A DNA stretch of 5,894 nucleotides from JBEAOO01 sp041164825 (GTDB taxonomy: Bacteria > Pseudomonadota > Gammaproteobacteria > Burkholderiales > Burkholderiaceae_C): NCBI GenBank assembly GCA_041164825.1, contig JBEAOO010000296.1:1-5894 (forward strand). The letters are read 5' to 3'. Shown here in pieces: positions 3,751-5,894 of this stretch; the first letter of the stretch is position 1; the number at the start of each line of letters is the position of its first letter. The translations under genes and the position numbers were made by a program. Under the pieces are notes generated by a model that did not search any database, had not been told where the DNA came from, and was given only the letters and a program-made list of their open reading frames with translations.

Positions 3751-5894
3751 ATGAAAACCCGCACCCACCTCCGCACCCTGCCCTGGCTTCTTGCGTGGCG
3801 GCAACGTGCATGGCGGCGCCCTGCCGGGTTGACGCTGAGCACCGCCCCCCTGCTGGCGCTGTGTCTGCTGGGCACCCCGGCCCCCGCCCAGGCGGCCAGC
3901 GTCGAGACCTCGCCGCCCTCATCAGCGGCCGAGGCCGCCGCCCTGCCGCGCCCACCGGGCCGGCCGCGCATTGGCCTGGTGCTCTCGGGCGGCGGCGCGC
4001 GCGGGCTGGCCCATGTGGGCGTGCTCAAGGTGCTGGAGCGGCTGCGGGTGCCGGTGGACGTGGTGGCCGGCACCTCCATGGGCGCCATCATCGGCGGGCT
4101 GTATGCCAGCGGCATGAGCGCCGAAGAGCTCGACCGCGAGTTGCGCAAGGTCGACTGGAACAACCTCTTCAACACCCGCGTCGACCGCCAAGAACTCTCG
4201 CAACGGCGCAAGGAAGAAGACTTCGAGATCTCGCCCGTGATCGAGATCGGCATGCGCAATGGCGAACTGCGGGCACCGTTGGGCGCGCTCTCGGGCCGGG
4301 GCCTGGAGACCCTGCTGCGCCGCTACACGCTGCCGGTGCGCGACATCAACGACTTCGATGCCCTGCCGCTGCCTTTTCGCGCCGTGGCCACCGACATGGA
4401 AAACGGCCAAACCCTGGTGCTCGGCCAAGGCGATTTGGCGCTGGCGCTGCGCTCGAGCATGAGCGTGCCGGGCGTGTTCTCGCCCACCGAGAGCGACGGT
4501 CGCATCCTGGGCGACGGTGGTTTGGTCAACAACGTGCCGATCGACGTGGCACGCGCCATGGGCGCCGACCGGGTGATCGTGGTCAACATCGGCACGCCGC
4601 TCGCGGGCCGCGAGGCGTTGGCCTCGGTGGCGGGCTTGAGCGGGCAGATGATCAACATCCTGACCGAACAAAACGTGCAGCGCAGCCTGGCCACACTGCG
4701 GCCGGGCGATGTGTTGATTTCGCCTGACCTGGCCAAGCTCACCTCGGGCGACTTCAACAAGGCCGGCGAGCTGATGGACCGCGGCCAGGCCGGCGCCGAG
4801 GCGCTGACGCAGCAACTGGCGGGCTGGGCCATCAGCGACACCGACTACGCCCGTTGGCGCGAAGCGCGCAGCCGCCCACCCACGGTGCCCACCAAGCTGG
4901 CGCAGGTGCGCTACCAAGGCAGCGAGATCACCCACCCCGAGCGTTTTGCCGCGCTGATGGCCTCCAAACCCGGGCAGGTGTTTGACACCGCCACCGCCGA
5001 GCGCGACGCCCGCCGCCTGGCCTCCACCGGCGACTACGAGCGCGTGGACTACCTGCTGGAGCACCGGGCTGATGGCGATGGCCTGGTGTTTGACCTGGAA
5101 GACAAGCCCTGGGGCCCGCACTACTTCCGCATCGGCCTGGACCTGAGCACCGACTTCAACGGCCGCGGCGACTTCAACGTCAAGATCAGCCACAACCGCC
5201 ACTGGCTCGACGAGGCCGGCACCGAGTGGCGAAACCAGGTGCGCATCGGCCAATCGCCGCGCTGGTCCACCGAGCTGTACCACCCGCTGGCGGGCAAACT
5301 GGGCTCGGCCGACGACTGGTTTGTCTCGGCCCACGCCGACATCGAACGCCAGGCGATCGCCGTCTACAACAGCCAGTCGGGCTTGGAACGCGGGCGCTTT
5401 TTGCGCACCAATGCGGCCACCGGCATCGACCTCGGCCAGCCTTGGGCCGAGCTGGGCGAGCTGCGCCTGGGCGTGGAGCACCTGCTGCTGCGCAACGAGC
5501 CGCAGCTGCTGAGCAGCGACTACACCGGCCCGAGCGACGCCACCAGCCTGCGCGAAACCGGGCTGCGCGCACAACTCGTGATCGACCAGCTCGACTTCGC
5601 CAACTTCCCGCAACGCGGCTACCGCGCGCAGCTGATGGGCATCAGCGGCTACCGGCGCGAGGCCACGCAGGCCGGCGGCGCCACGCGCTACAACCGGCTC
5701 GACCTGCAAGGCACCCGCGTGGGCACCTGGGGCGCCCACACGCTGAGTGCGCTCGGCCGCCTGCAATTGGCCGACCAGCCCGGCGTGGGCACGCTGGGGC
5801 GCTACACGCTGGGCGGCTTCCACCAGCTCTCGGGCTACCAGCCGGGGCAGATCGACGGCAACGCACTGCTGTTTGGCCGCCTCACCTACTACCG
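3751..5894 (+). CDS. Patatin-like phospholipase with POTRA and beta-barrel (type Vd autotransporter, PlpD-like), 3' end missing
   Basis: A predicted secreted or surface-exposed lipase/phospholipase of the type Vd family. 714 codons are visible and the frame is open at the window end. Residues 1-48 form a long signal peptide with a basic n-region of about 26 residues, a hydrophobic core and a likely cut at AQA|AS (48/49). The patatin domain (about 72-270) has the oxyanion loop GGGARG (80-85), the nucleophile elbow GTSMG with Ser109, and the partner DGG with Asp255, so the Ser-Asp dyad is intact. A POTRA-like segment follows (about 384-452, from QVRYQGSEITHPERF), then beta-barrel strands from about 457. 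An Omp85 loop-6-like motif, LGGFHQLSGY, is at 687-696, so roughly the last four strands are missing. The patatin part is carried out through or with its own barrel. An in-frame ATG at 3742 is an alternative start; neither has a Shine-Dalgarno. The gene is divergent from the LacI-family regulator. Confidence 0.92.
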   Translation, partial: MKTRTHLRTLPWLLAWRQRAWRRPAGLTLSTAPLLALCLLGTPAPAQAASVETSPPSSAAEAAALPRPPGRPRIGLVLSGGGARGLAHVGVLKVLERLRVPVDVVAGTSMGAIIGGLYASGMSAEELDRELRKVDWNNLFNTRVDRQELSQRRKEEDFEISPVIEIGMRNGELRAPLGALSGRGLETLLRRYTLPVRDINDFDALPLPFRAVATDMENGQTLVLGQGDLALALRSSMSVPGVFSPTESDGRILGDGGLVNNVPIDVARAMGADRVIVVNIGTPLAGREALASVAGLSGQMINILTEQNVQRSLATLRPGDVLISPDLAKLTSGDFNKAGELMDRGQAGAEALTQQLAGWAISDTDYARWREARSRPPTVPTKLAQVRYQGSEITHPERFAALMASKPGQVFDTATAERDARRLASTGDYERVDYLLEHRADGDGLVFDLEDKPWGPHYFRIGLDLSTDFNGRGDFNVKISHNRHWLDEAGTEWRNQVRIGQSPRWSTELYHPLAGKLGSADDWFVSAHADIERQAIAVYNSQSGLERGRFLRTNAATGIDLGQPWAELGELRLGVEHLLLRNEPQLLSSDYTGPSDATSLRETGLRAQLVIDQLDFANFPQRGYRAQLMGISGYRREATQAGGATRYNRLDLQGTRVGTWGAHTLSALGRLQLADQPGVGTLGRYTLGGFHQLSGYQPGQIDGNALLFGRLTYY

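Noticed and set aside
3862..3864. Cys38 of the patatin signal peptide as a lipidation site
   Set aside because: The preceding residues are LAL, with Leu at -1 instead of Gly, Ala or Ser. A signal peptidase I site, AQA|AS, follows ten residues later.
3922..5823. 633-codon open frame on the minus strand
   Set aside because: It is fully antisense to the patatin gene and has no recognisable domain. Long open antisense frames are common where third codon positions are almost all G or C.

Overview
The window is GC-rich (strong G/C bias at third codon positions) and looks like chromosomal DNA of a betaproteobacterium, most likely Burkholderiales/Comamonadaceae. That placement rests on composition, protein style and gene types only; there is no rRNA or other marker gene here. 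I see no mobile element, tRNA, rRNA or CRISPR array.

Layout, left to right. (1) Positions 1-81, minus: the first 27 codons of an exported protein, of which only the signal peptide is visible. (2) 185-1486, minus: a complete DEAD-box RNA helicase of the RhlE group, with every helicase motif present but a His where motif V usually has Asp. (3) 1487-1747: a divergent intergenic region with a candidate promoter for each flanking gene and an imperfect direct repeat that overlaps the helicase promoter. (4) 1748-2551, plus: an outer-membrane-type lipoprotein with CsgG/HfaB-like architecture. (5) 2537-2566: an intrinsic terminator serving the opposite strand, built from the last codons of the lipoprotein gene, with that gene's stop codon as the loop. 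(6) 2584-3639, minus: a LacI-family repressor with a proline-rich N-terminal extension. (7) 3640-3750: a second divergent intergenic region holding an 8+8 bp inverted repeat. (8) 3751-5894, plus: a patatin-like phospholipase fused to a POTRA-like segment and an Omp85-type beta-barrel (type Vd autotransporter, PlpD-like), cut by the window end.

There is no obvious single pathway. The helicase is a housekeeping RNA-remodelling gene. The lipoprotein and the patatin autotransporter are both cell-envelope or surface proteins. The LacI regulator is divergent from the patatin gene and could control itself and that gene, but no sugar-use gene is visible to suggest its ligand. The most interesting items are the surface-exposed or secreted lipase, the orphan CsgG-like lipoprotein, and the terminator nested in a convergent coding sequence. 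I did not find convincing evidence of a wholly new multi-gene system. Three of the five genes (helicase, LacI regulator, patatin) lack a recognisable Shine-Dalgarno sequence, so their start codons are uncertain.
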